A stretch of DNA of 12,286 nt from Clostridium sp. SCN 57-10 (GTDB taxonomy: Bacteria; Bacillota; Clostridia; Oscillospirales; Butyricicoccaceae), in contig MEFT01000023.1 of assembly GCA_001725215.1 (NCBI GenBank), forward strand, positions 1 through 12,286, given 5' to 3'. The notes under the pieces were generated by a model. The model had not been told where the DNA came from. It saw only the letters and a program-made list of their open reading frames with translations, and did not search any database. This document shows, one piece after another, positions 1 through 5,938 of the stretch. Made by a program: the position numbers and the translations under genes. How positions within the stretch are numbered: position 1 is the stretch's first letter; every line of letters starts with the position of its first letter.

Positions 1-873
1 ATGGTGCAAGCTGCTGCAAGCAGCGGAGACTTCAGCGTGGTTGTTCCTGCGGTGGACTTTACCATCACCTGCACCTATGGCACAACGACGGTGGAGGTAA
101 ACCGCTTCCGTTCGTACGTCGAGCGATTGATTGCCATTCCGAGCGGCGTGAATGTCAATCAGATCACAACGGGCGTTGTGGTGCAGCCTGACGGAATGAC
201 GCGCCATGTCCCCACCGAGGTGACGCAGATTGGCGTCGTTTACTATGCGAAGATCAACAGCCTTACGAACAGCACCTATGCCGTGGTTTGGCATCCCATC
301 ACGTTTGCCGATGTCGCCAAGCATTGGGCGAAGGCGTCGGTTAACAACATGGGCTCAAGAATGGTGGTCACCGGCTATGACGCCGACACCTACAAGCCGG
401 ATGCCGACATCACGCGCGCCGAGTTCGCGGCCATCGTGGTGCGCGCGCTCGGTCTTGCGGTCGGAACGGGCGCAAGCGATTTCCGCGATGTGAACGCAGC
501 CGACTGGTACTGCGGATACATCCAAACCGCGGCTTCTTACGGCCTGATCAACGGTTATGGAAATGGTGCGTTCGGCCCCAACGACAAGATCACCCGTGAG
601 CAGGCGATGGTCATCATCGCGAGAGCTATGGAGCTTACCGATCTGAAGGCAAACCTGACCGACGGCGAAGTGAGCGGTACGCTGGCGACTTATACCGATG
701 CGGACGCCGTGTCCGGCTATGCAAAGTCGGGCGTTGCGGAATGTGTTTGGGCGAAAGTGATATCTGGCAGAACGGCAGCGACCGTTAACCCGCAGGAGCA
801 CATCACCAGAGCTGAGGTTGCTGTCGTCGTAGAGCGGCTGTTGCAAAATTCCGGCCTGATCGAAATGCGCTAA
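1..873 (+). CDS. SLH-domain cell-surface protein, C-terminal fragment
   Basis: This is the 3' end of a surface protein; the window opens inside it. The ATG at base 1 has no visible upstream sequence, and the protein lacks a signal peptide, so base 1 is very probably not the true start. Residues 1-100 are beta-rich, with many Val, Thr and Ile residues and no recognised family. Three S-layer homology repeats follow at about 101-152, 160-212 and 231-287. Each keeps the F/Y-x-D start, an aromatic-Gly-Tyr or similar centre, and the ITRAE/ITREQ signature (ITRAEFA, ITREQAM, ITRAEVA). SLH triplets at a protein end are known to bind pyruvylated secondary cell-wall polymer and anchor proteins to the Gram-positive envelope. 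What the missing N-terminal part does cannot be told. The stop TAA lies 8 nt before a strong terminator, so this is the last gene of its transcript. Confidence 0.88.
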   Translation: MVQAAASSGDFSVVVPAVDFTITCTYGTTTVEVNRFRSYVERLIAIPSGVNVNQITTGVVVQPDGMTRHVPTEVTQIGVVYYAKINSLTNSTYAVVWHPITFADVAKHWAKASVNNMGSRMVVTGYDADTYKPDADITRAEFAAIVVRALGLAVGTGASDFRDVNAADWYCGYIQTAASYGLINGYGNGAFGPNDKITREQAMVIIARAMELTDLKANLTDGEVSGTLATYTDADAVSGYAKSGVAECVWAKVISGRTAATVNPQEHITRAEVAVVVERLLQNSGLIEMR

Positions 874-881
874 ATGCGAGC

Positions 882-915
882 AAAGCCCTTGGAGAATGAC
901 TCCAAGGGCTTTTTC
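882..915 (+). terminator. Rho-independent terminator of the SLH gene
   Basis: A perfect 13-bp inverted repeat (882-894 with 900-912, loop AATGA) is followed by a short T run, so that the 3' arm ends GGGCTTTTTC. It starts 8 nt after the stop codon of the SLH gene and separates that gene from the AraC-GGDEF gene. Confidence 0.9.
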
Positions 916-967
916 GTGCTTTAGAGGCAAAACGTACGCAAATCATCAGGCGCGGCACGACCGAATG

Positions 968-976
968 TGCTATGAT
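968..976 (+). promoter_or_regulatory. Extended -10 promoter for the AraC-GGDEF gene
   Basis: TG at 968-969, one base, then TATGAT at 971-976 matches the extended -10 form (TGnTATAAT with one mismatch). No convincing TTGACA lies at the normal distance upstream, which is tolerated for extended -10 promoters. Transcription would begin near 983, giving a leader of about 34 nt before the GTG start at 1017. The ATG at 972 lies inside this -10 box and therefore cannot be the start if the promoter is real. Confidence 0.5.
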
Positions 977-1016
977 GAAAGCGTCGACACGGTTGTACGC
1001 CGAAAGGAGTGGCGAA

Positions 1017-1814
1017 GTGAAGAACTTCATGATTTTGACCGAATCAATCCGCTACATCGAAGCGAACCTTTGCGAGCCGATCACGCGCGAGGACGTTGCG
1101 GGTCACTGCTATGTTTCGCTGTCCGCGCTGGAAAAGCTGTTTCGCTACGCGCTGCACCTCAGCGTGACCGACTACATCGTGCGCCGGCGCATGACGCAGG
1201 CGGCGCGCGATCTCGTGCGGGACGGCGCGCGCGTGACGGATACCGCCATGAAATATCAATACGGCTCGGCAGAGGTTTTTTCGCGTGTATTTAAGCGGGT
1301 GTGGAACGTAAGCCCCTCCGAATTTCGGCACAGCCGAACCTTTACCGGTATTTTCCCCAGAATCAATTATGAACACAGGGAAGGAGATGAACTTTACATG
1401 GCACGTAAACGAGTGGATATGAGTGAGGCATACGATTTTCTCAAAAGCAATGCTGGCAGCTATGTGCTTTGCTTTGATATGCAGAACATGACGGGATTCA
1501 ACGAAGTGTCACGCCGCGCGGGCGATCTGGCGATTATCGAAATGGCGGCACGGCTCGAGCGCGCCGCATCGGACGATATGCTCGTGCTGCGCATTGGCGG
1601 CGACGAGTTCGCGGTCATTACCGGCCTGCGCGACCGCGGCGAGGCGGAGGTGCTGGCGGCAAAGGTTTTGGCGCATAACGGCGAGCAGGTGGTGGCAGAG
1701 GGACGCGCGCTGCCGCTGTCGCTCTGGTGCGGCATGGTTCCCATTCCGCAGCAGCTGAAATACGATGAGCTGTTTGACGAGATGCACAAAGCGATTAACG
1801 CAAGTAAGCAATAA
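1017..1814 (+). CDS. AraC-type HTH / GGDEF fusion regulator
   Basis: Predicted 265-aa cytoplasmic protein joining two domains that usually sit in separate proteins. Residues about 8-104 form an AraC/XylS DNA-binding domain: an ITREDVA first helix-turn-helix, an RRRMTQAARDL linker helix, and the terminal SPSEFR signature. Residues about 128-265 resemble a GGDEF (diguanylate cyclase) domain with an intact GGDEF motif at 194-198, a metal-type Asp154, Asn162 and Asp170 at nucleotide-contact positions, and a final helix resembling the usual ALYxAK end. The second Asp of the DxD motif is Gln156, and the RxxD product-inhibition site is absent. No signal peptide or membrane segment is seen. The GTG start is chosen because AAAGGAG (1003-1009) lies 7 nt upstream; the longer ATG at 972 overlaps the promoter. 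It could be a c-di-GMP-making regulator or one in which GGDEF only senses nucleotide. Function and target genes are unknown. Confidence 0.85.
   Translation: MKNFMILTESIRYIEANLCEPITREDVAGHCYVSLSALEKLFRYALHLSVTDYIVRRRMTQAARDLVRDGARVTDTAMKYQYGSAEVFSRVFKRVWNVSPSEFRHSRTFTGIFPRINYEHREGDELYMARKRVDMSEAYDFLKSNAGSYVLCFDMQNMTGFNEVSRRAGDLAIIEMAARLERAASDDMLVLRIGGDEFAVITGLRDRGEAEVLAAKVLAHNGEQVVAEGRALPLSLWCGMVPIPQQLKYDELFDEMHKAINASKQ
1381..1400 (+). promoter_or_regulatory. Possible internal ribosome binding site and start before the GGDEF domain
   Basis: AAGGAG at 1381-1386 is followed 11 nt later by an in-frame ATG (1398-1400), which encodes Met128, the first residue of the GGDEF half. Initiation here would give a free 138-aa GGDEF domain. 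The spacing is longer than ideal and no data support use of the site, so it is only a candidate. Confidence 0.35.
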
Positions 1815-1820
1815 CGATAA

Positions 1821-1868
1821 AGCAAAAGCTGCGCCCCGTTCTTTTGGAACGGGGCGCAGCTTTATTTC
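1821..1868. terminator. Bidirectional terminator between the AraC-GGDEF gene and cobO
   Basis: A perfect 17-bp GC-rich inverted repeat (1825-1841 with 1847-1863, loop TTTTG) sits between two converging genes, 10 nt after one stop codon and 25 nt from the other. The plus strand continues GCTTTATTTC and the minus strand GCTTTTGCTTTA, so both directions have a T-rich tail. It can end both transcripts. Confidence 0.9.
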
Positions 1869-1888
1869 GTCAAAAGCGCGCGGAAGGG

Positions 1889-2407
1889 TTAGAACTCGAT
1901 TCCCTCGCGGGCGGGCACGCCCTTTTCATACGGATGCTTAAGCGGCCGCAGCTCGCTGACGTAGTCGGCTGCATCCATCAGCGCCTGCGAAGGCGCGCGG
2001 CCGGTGAGAATCACCTCAAGCTTTTCCGGCTTGTTTTTCAGACAGTCGAGCACGTCCTGCTCGCACAGCGCGCCGACCGAAAGCGAGCCAAGCGTTTCGT
2101 CGAGGAAAAGCGCGTCCAGATCCTCGCGTGCGGCACGCTCAAACAGGCCCAAAAGGCGTGCACGGTGTTCGGTGCGAATCGCTTCTTTTTCCTCATCGGT
2201 CATTAAAAACCAGAATTTGGTGACCGGTACGCCGCGCTCGACGGGGAACGGCAGCGCGTGCATAAACTCGCCGGAGTCAAAGTCTTTGAGGAACGACGTC
2301 CATACGAGCTTTCTGCCGCGCCCCGACATGCGCATAGCAAGCCCGAAGGCAGCTGTGGTTTTGCCCTTTCCTTCGCCGGTATATATGTGAATCAGTCCGT
2401 TTTGCAT
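1889..2407 (-). CDS. cobO: Cob(I)yrinic acid a,c-diamide adenosyltransferase (CobO/CobA type)
   Basis: Predicted 172-aa soluble enzyme that transfers the 5'-deoxyadenosyl group of ATP to the cobalt of corrinoids, in cobalamin synthesis or salvage. The P-loop GEGKGKTT is at residues 11-18 near the N-terminus, as is typical of this family. The C-terminal half has the acidic FLDE segment, the ILTGRAPS motif and the diagnostic end KHPYEKGVPAREGIEF. Length and motif order are those of a complete CobO. The ATG at 2407 is preceded by a strong GGAGGTG (minus strand, complement of 2412-2418). The gene stands alone, converging on the AraC-GGDEF gene and diverging from the methyltransferase, with no other cobalamin genes in the window. 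I see no cobalamin riboswitch; the leader is only about 24 nt. Confidence 0.95.
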   Translation of the reverse strand: MQNGLIHIYTGEGKGKTTAAFGLAMRMSGRGRKLVWTSFLKDFDSGEFMHALPFPVERGVPVTKFWFLMTDEEKEAIRTEHRARLLGLFERAAREDLDALFLDETLGSLSVGALCEQDVLDCLKNKPEKLEVILTGRAPSQALMDAADYVSELRPLKHPYEKGVPAREGIEF

Positions 2408-2437
2408 AAAGCACCTCCATTATCATCTGATACCTTT

Positions 2438-2466
2438 ATACTAATGCAAAGCACACAGCTTGTCAA
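2438..2466 (-). promoter_or_regulatory. Promoter for cobO
   Basis: On the minus strand, a perfect TTGACA (complement of 2461-2466) is followed after 17 nt by TAGTAT (complement of 2438-2443), a 4/6 match to the -10 box. A better TATAAA lies 3 nt further on, but at a 20-nt spacing. Transcription would start near 2431, about 24 nt before the cobO start. Confidence 0.55.
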
Positions 2467-2473
2467 ACTTGAC
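2462..2473. repeat. Palindrome formed by two back-to-back -35 regions
   Basis: GTCAA-AC-TTGAC is a perfect 5-bp inverted repeat with a 2-bp centre. It is made by the cobO -35 box on one strand and the methyltransferase -35 box on the other, so the symmetry may simply reflect the two promoters. It could also be an operator half-site pair. Confidence 0.5.
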
Positions 2474-2498
2474 TATTGGTAGTATGTAGTGGTAAAAT
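2469..2498 (+). promoter_or_regulatory. Promoter for the methyltransferase-ecf-truA-clp block
   Basis: TTGACT (2469-2474), an 18-nt spacer and TAAAAT (2493-2498) form a good sigma-A-type promoter, each box one mismatch from consensus. The local sequence is AT-rich compared with the GC-rich genes around it. Transcription would start near 2505, about 27 nt before the ATG at 2532. I see no other convincing promoter down to 11473. Confidence 0.65.
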
Positions 2499-2531
2499 TA
2501 CTTGATATGATTATTAAAGTGAGGACAAGCT

Positions 2532-3395
2532 ATGTGGACGGCGAAACATTGGAAAGATTACAGGCTGATTGACTGCGGAGACGGTCAGCGGCTTGAAAAA
2601 TGGGGCGCCCATGTGCTTGTTCGTCCCGACCCGCAGGCGATCTGGCCCAAGCAGGACGAAGCGCTGTGGCGCGAGGCCGGCGCGGTCTACCATCGCTCAA
2701 GTGAGGGCGGCGGAAAATGGGAAATCAAAAGCCTTCCGCCGCAATGGTCGGTGGCGTGGCGCGAGCTGACGTTTCAAATCAAGCCGATGAGCTTTAAGCA
2801 TACCGGCGTGTTCCCCGAGCAGGCGGCAAACTGGGAGTTTATCGCAGACCGCCTTGCGCGCAGGCGCGGTAAGGCAAATGTGCTCAATCTGTTCGCCTAT
2901 ACGGGCGGCGCGACGCTTGCCGCAGCGGCCGCGGGTGCGTCGGTCTGTCATGTGGACGCGGCACGCGGCATGGTGACGTGGGCGCGCGAAAACGCAAAAA
3001 GCTCTCATCTGGAAGCGGCGCCCGTGCGTTATATTGTGGACGATTGCGTCAAATTTATCAAGCGCGAGATCGCGCGCGGCCGCCGGTACGACGGCATCAT
3101 CATGGATCCGCCTTCCTACGGGCGCGGCCCGTCCGGCGAGGTTTGGCGCTTTGAAGACCAGATTTCGCCGCTCGTCGAGCTGTGTACGCAAGCGCTGTCG
3201 GACGATCCGTTGTTTTTCATCATTTCAAGCTATACGGCCGGCATTTCGCCGCAGGTCAGCGCTTATCTGCTCGGGACAAACGTGCAAAGGCGCTTTGGCG
3301 GCAAGGTGGAGGCCGAGGAACTGGGACTTGTCGTCGAGTCGACGGGGCTTTGCCTCCCGTGCGGCGGCACGGCCCGCTGGTTCGCAGAGCGGTAA
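2532..3395 (+). CDS. Class I SAM-dependent methyltransferase, RlmI-like without PUA domain
   Basis: Predicted 287-aa soluble methyltransferase of the RlmI/COG1092-like group that modifies rRNA in better known members. The SAM-binding motif I, VLNLFAYTGG, is at residues 117-126 and is followed by an acidic strand end (HVDA). Motif IV, MDPPSYGRG, is at 191-199. Residues 1-100 form a short N-terminal region ending in FKHTGVFPEQ, typical of this group, but no PUA RNA-binding domain is present. RlmI-type m5C enzymes carry a catalytic Cys in an SCS motif after motif IV; here the matching segment reads IISSYTAG with no Cys, so the reaction or target may differ. The start has GTGAGGA upstream. It is the first gene after the promoter at 2469-2498; ecfA1 begins 34 nt after its stop and is probably cotranscribed. 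Confidence 0.82.
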   Translation: MWTAKHWKDYRLIDCGDGQRLEKWGAHVLVRPDPQAIWPKQDEALWREAGAVYHRSSEGGGKWEIKSLPPQWSVAWRELTFQIKPMSFKHTGVFPEQAANWEFIADRLARRRGKANVLNLFAYTGGATLAAAAAGASVCHVDAARGMVTWARENAKSSHLEAAPVRYIVDDCVKFIKREIARGRRYDGIIMDPPSYGRGPSGEVWRFEDQISPLVELCTQALSDDPLFFIISSYTAGISPQVSAYLLGTNVQRRFGGKVEAEELGLVVESTGLCLPCGGTARWFAER

Positions 3396-3429
3396 AGCCG
3401 GAAGCATTTACAGATTAAAGGAGAAGCCT

Positions 3430-4284
3430 ATGGCAATCATTGAAACCGATAAGGTGCAATATGCCTATTCCAAAGAAGACAAGCAGGCGGAAAAGCTTGC
3501 GCTGCGCGGCGTGACCGCGGCCATTGAGAAGGGCGAATTCGTCGCCGTGCTTGGGCACAACGGAAGCGGCAAATCGACGTTTGCCAAGCTGCTCAACGCC
3601 ATTTTGCTGCCGACCGACGGTGTCGTCTGGGTCGACGGGCTTGATACCCGACGCGAGGAGCTGATCTTCGAGGTGCGCGAAACGGCGGGCATGGTGTTTC
3701 AAAACCCGGACAACCAGATCGTCGCCACCGTCGTGGAGGAGGATGTTGCGTTCGCGCCCGAAAACCTCGGTCTGCCGCAGGCGGAAATCCGCAAGCGAGT
3801 CGACGAATCGCTTGACGCCGTAGGCATGCGCGAGTTCGCGCGCCACGCGCCGCATCTCTTGTCGGGCGGGCAGAAGCAGCGCATCGCCATCGCCGGTGTG
3901 CTTGCCATGCGGCCCAAAGTACTTGTGCTCGACGAGCCGACGGCGATGCTTGACCCCAAGGGGCGCGCCGAGGTGATGAAAACGGTCAAACGCCTCAACC
4001 GTGAGACGGGAATGACCGTCATCCTCATCACACACCATATGGACGAGGCTGCCGAAGCAGATCGCGTGCTCGTGATGGATCACGGCCGCATTATTATGGA
4101 TGGCACGCCGCGCGATATTTTCTCCCGCGTCGACGAGGTGCGCGCTGTTTCGCTTACCGTTCCGCAGACGGTCGACCTGCTTTATCGCCTGCGCGGCACG
4201 GGGGCGGACGTTCCCATCGACGCGCTGACGGTCGACGAGTGCGCCGACGCATTGATACAATATTTGGAGGGGCAACGCAGTTGA
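3430..4284 (+). CDS. ecfA1: ECF transporter ATPase EcfA1
   Basis: Predicted 284-aa ATPase subunit of the energy-coupling-factor importer module. It works with EcfA2 and EcfT on the cytoplasmic face to power uptake of vitamins or metals bound by exchangeable S components. Visible motifs, in order: Walker A GHNGSGKST (42-50), Q-loop FQNPDNQ, signature LSGGQKQR (144-151), Walker B VLVLDEPT with Glu169 as catalytic base, a D-loop LDPKG, and the switch His202. All catalytic residues are intact. The C-terminal part resembles the EcfA1 regulatory extension. The ATG is chosen for AAAGGAG just upstream; the longer open frame from 3034 lies inside the methyltransferase. Its stop TGA overlaps the TTG start of ecfA2. 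Confidence 0.95.
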   Translation: MAIIETDKVQYAYSKEDKQAEKLALRGVTAAIEKGEFVAVLGHNGSGKSTFAKLLNAILLPTDGVVWVDGLDTRREELIFEVRETAGMVFQNPDNQIVATVVEEDVAFAPENLGLPQAEIRKRVDESLDAVGMREFARHAPHLLSGGQKQRIAIAGVLAMRPKVLVLDEPTAMLDPKGRAEVMKTVKRLNRETGMTVILITHHMDEAAEADRVLVMDHGRIIMDGTPRDIFSRVDEVRAVSLTVPQTVDLLYRLRGTGADVPIDALTVDECADALIQYLEGQRS

Positions 4285-5147
4285 AAGACGTTTTAACGGT
4301 CGAAAATCTCACCTATGTATACAGCCGCGGCACCCCGTTTGAAAAAGTGGCGGTCGACAACGTGAGCTTTCATGCCGAAAAGGGCGAGTTTATCGGCCTG
4401 ATCGGGCATACGGGCAGCGGAAAGTCTACCCTGATCCAGCATTTTAACGGGCTGCTTAAACCAGAGAGCGGGCGTGTGCTCATCAATGGCGAGGATATTC
4501 ACACCTCTCGCGAGATGACGCGCGCGGCGCGCTTTGCCGTGGGTCTTGTGTTCCAATATCCCGAATATCAGCTGTTTGAAGAGACGGTGCGCGCTGACAT
4601 CGCGTTCGGCCCCAAAAACATGGGGCTTGAGAAGGCGGAAATCGACCGCCGTGTGGAAGAATCGGCCGCCATCGTCGGCTTGCCGCGCGCCGTGCTCGAC
4701 CAGTCGCCGTTTGACCTCTCGGGCGGGCAGAAGCGCCGTGTGGCGCTCGCCGGCGTGTTTGCCATGGAGCCTGAGGTGCTTGTTCTCGACGAGCCGATGG
4801 CGGGGCTTGACCCCGCGGGGCGCGACGACGTATTCGGCTTTATTTCCGACTACCGCAGAAAAAACGGCACGACCGTGATTTTCGTTACCCACAGCATGGA
4901 GGACGCCGCCAAAATGGCGTCGCGCATCGTGGTGATGGAAAAGGCGCGTGTGCTGATGGAAGGCACGCCGCGAGAGGTGTTTGCCCATGCCGAGCGGCTG
5001 ATCGAGGCGGGGCTTAACGTACCGCAGGTGACGCGCGTGTTCCTTGAGCTTAAGCGGCGCGGCATGGATGTGCCGACCGATATTTTCACGGTGCAGCAGG
5101 CGCTTGAGACGCTGCGCGCCCGCAAAAAGGAGGTGGGCGCATGCTGA
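4281..5147 (+). CDS. ecfA2: ECF transporter ATPase EcfA2
   Basis: Predicted 288-aa second ATPase of the ECF module, forming a heterodimer with EcfA1. Motifs: Walker A GHTGSGKST (42-50), Q-loop FQYPEYQLFEETV (the FQYPEYQLFE form is characteristic of EcfA2), signature LSGGQKRR (146-153), Walker B VLVLDEPMAGLDP with Asp170 and Glu171, and switch His204. The start is taken as TTG at 4281, with GGAGG (4266-4270) 10 nt upstream and the family-like N-terminus LKDVLTVENLTYVY. An ATG at 4239 would add 14 residues unlike the family and overlap ecfA1 by 46 nt. The TTGA overlap with the ecfA1 stop suggests translational coupling. The end overlaps ecfT in ATGCTGA. Confidence 0.94.
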   Translation: MKDVLTVENLTYVYSRGTPFEKVAVDNVSFHAEKGEFIGLIGHTGSGKSTLIQHFNGLLKPESGRVLINGEDIHTSREMTRAARFAVGLVFQYPEYQLFEETVRADIAFGPKNMGLEKAEIDRRVEESAAIVGLPRAVLDQSPFDLSGGQKRRVALAGVFAMEPEVLVLDEPMAGLDPAGRDDVFGFISDYRRKNGTTVIFVTHSMEDAAKMASRIVVMEKARVLMEGTPREVFAHAERLIEAGLNVPQVTRVFLELKRRGMDVPTDIFTVQQALETLRARKKEVGAC

Positions 5148-5938
5148 AAGACATTACGCTTGGGCAGTATTTTCCCGGCAGCAGCGTCGTACACCGCGTC
5201 GATCCGCGCGCAAAGATCATGATCGTTACGGCCTATATTGTCGCGCTGTTTGCCGCGCGTGGGCTTTGGGCCTATTTGCTGTGCGGCGGCGTACTCGTGC
5301 TCGTTGTGGCGGTGGCGCGCATCAGCCCGCGGCTGATGATCAAGGGGCTTCGCCCCATTCTCATCATCGTCGTGTTCACGGCGGTGCTCAATGTATTTTA
5401 CACACCGGGCACAGTGCTGTGGTCGTGGGGCTTTTTGCGTATCACGGAAGAAGGACTGCGCAACGCGGCCTATATGATCGCGCGTATCATCCTGCTCATC
5501 GCCGCAACGTCGCTGCTCACCTATACCACGTCACCCATCGCGCTGACCGACGGCATCGAGCGGCTGATGAATCCGCTCAAAAAGCTGAAGGTGCCCGTGC
5601 ATGAGTTTGCAATGATGATGACCATCGCGCTGCGCTTTATCCCCACACTGATTGAAGAGACCGATAAAATCATGTCGGCGCAGAAGGCGCGCGGTGCGGA
5701 TTTTGAAAGCGGCAACCTTGTCTCGCGCGCAAAGGCGCTGGTGCCCGTGCTCGTGCCGCTCTTCATCTCGGCGTTCCGCCGAGCGGACGAGCTGGCAACG
5801 GCGATGGAATGCCGACTGTACCGCGGCGGTGAGGGGCGCACGCGCCTGCATGTGCTGCGCTATACCGCGCTTGACGCGGCGGCCTTCGCGCTGACGGCAG
5901 CGTTTGTCGCGGGCGTGGTGGCGCTGAGGCTTTTGTAA
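5141..5938 (+). CDS. ecfT: ECF transporter transmembrane subunit EcfT
   Basis: Predicted 265-aa membrane scaffold that links EcfA1/EcfA2 to S components. Hydrophobic segments lie at about 25-60, 68-90 and 107-128, and one at the C-terminus (about 240-262), with the long amphipathic coupling-helix region between them. Two Ala-Arg-Gly-type coupling motifs are expected: the first is intact, ARGADF from Ala183; the second is AMECRLYRGGEGRT from Ala221, where the usual ARG is CRL, keeping the Arg but not the Gly. The start has a strong AAAGGAGGTG upstream and overlaps ecfA2 by 7 nt. The stop shares one base with the truA start (TAATG). No S component is encoded beside it, which fits the shared (group II) type of module. 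Confidence 0.93.
   Translation: MLKDITLGQYFPGSSVVHRVDPRAKIMIVTAYIVALFAARGLWAYLLCGGVLVLVVAVARISPRLMIKGLRPILIIVVFTAVLNVFYTPGTVLWSWGFLRITEEGLRNAAYMIARIILLIAATSLLTYTTSPIALTDGIERLMNPLKKLKVPVHEFAMMMTIALRFIPTLIEETDKIMSAQKARGADFESGNLVSRAKALVPVLVPLFISAFRRADELATAMECRLYRGGEGRTRLHVLRYTALDAAAFALTAAFVAGVVALRLL

Noticed and set aside
972..1016. ATG at 972 as start of the AraC-GGDEF gene
   Set aside because: It lies inside the extended -10 box, lacks a ribosome site, and adds 15 residues not typical of the family. GTG 1017 has AAAGGAG at a good distance.
1844..2206. Plus-strand open frame over cobO
   Set aside because: It begins inside the terminator and runs antisense to a clear CobO, and it has no domain.
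2408..2531. Cobalamin riboswitch upstream of cobO
   Set aside because: The whole gap is 124 bp and contains divergent promoters. The transcribed leader is about 24 nt, and no B12-box-like sequence was seen.
3034..3429. N-terminal extension of ecfA1 from 3034
   Set aside because: This part overlaps the methyltransferase in another frame. The real start at 3430 has a strong ribosome site and a family-like N-terminus.
3415..4275. Minus-strand open frame opposite ecfA1
   Set aside because: The composition (many His, Arg, Val) is typical of antisense shadow frames, and the plus-strand gene has all ABC ATPase motifs.
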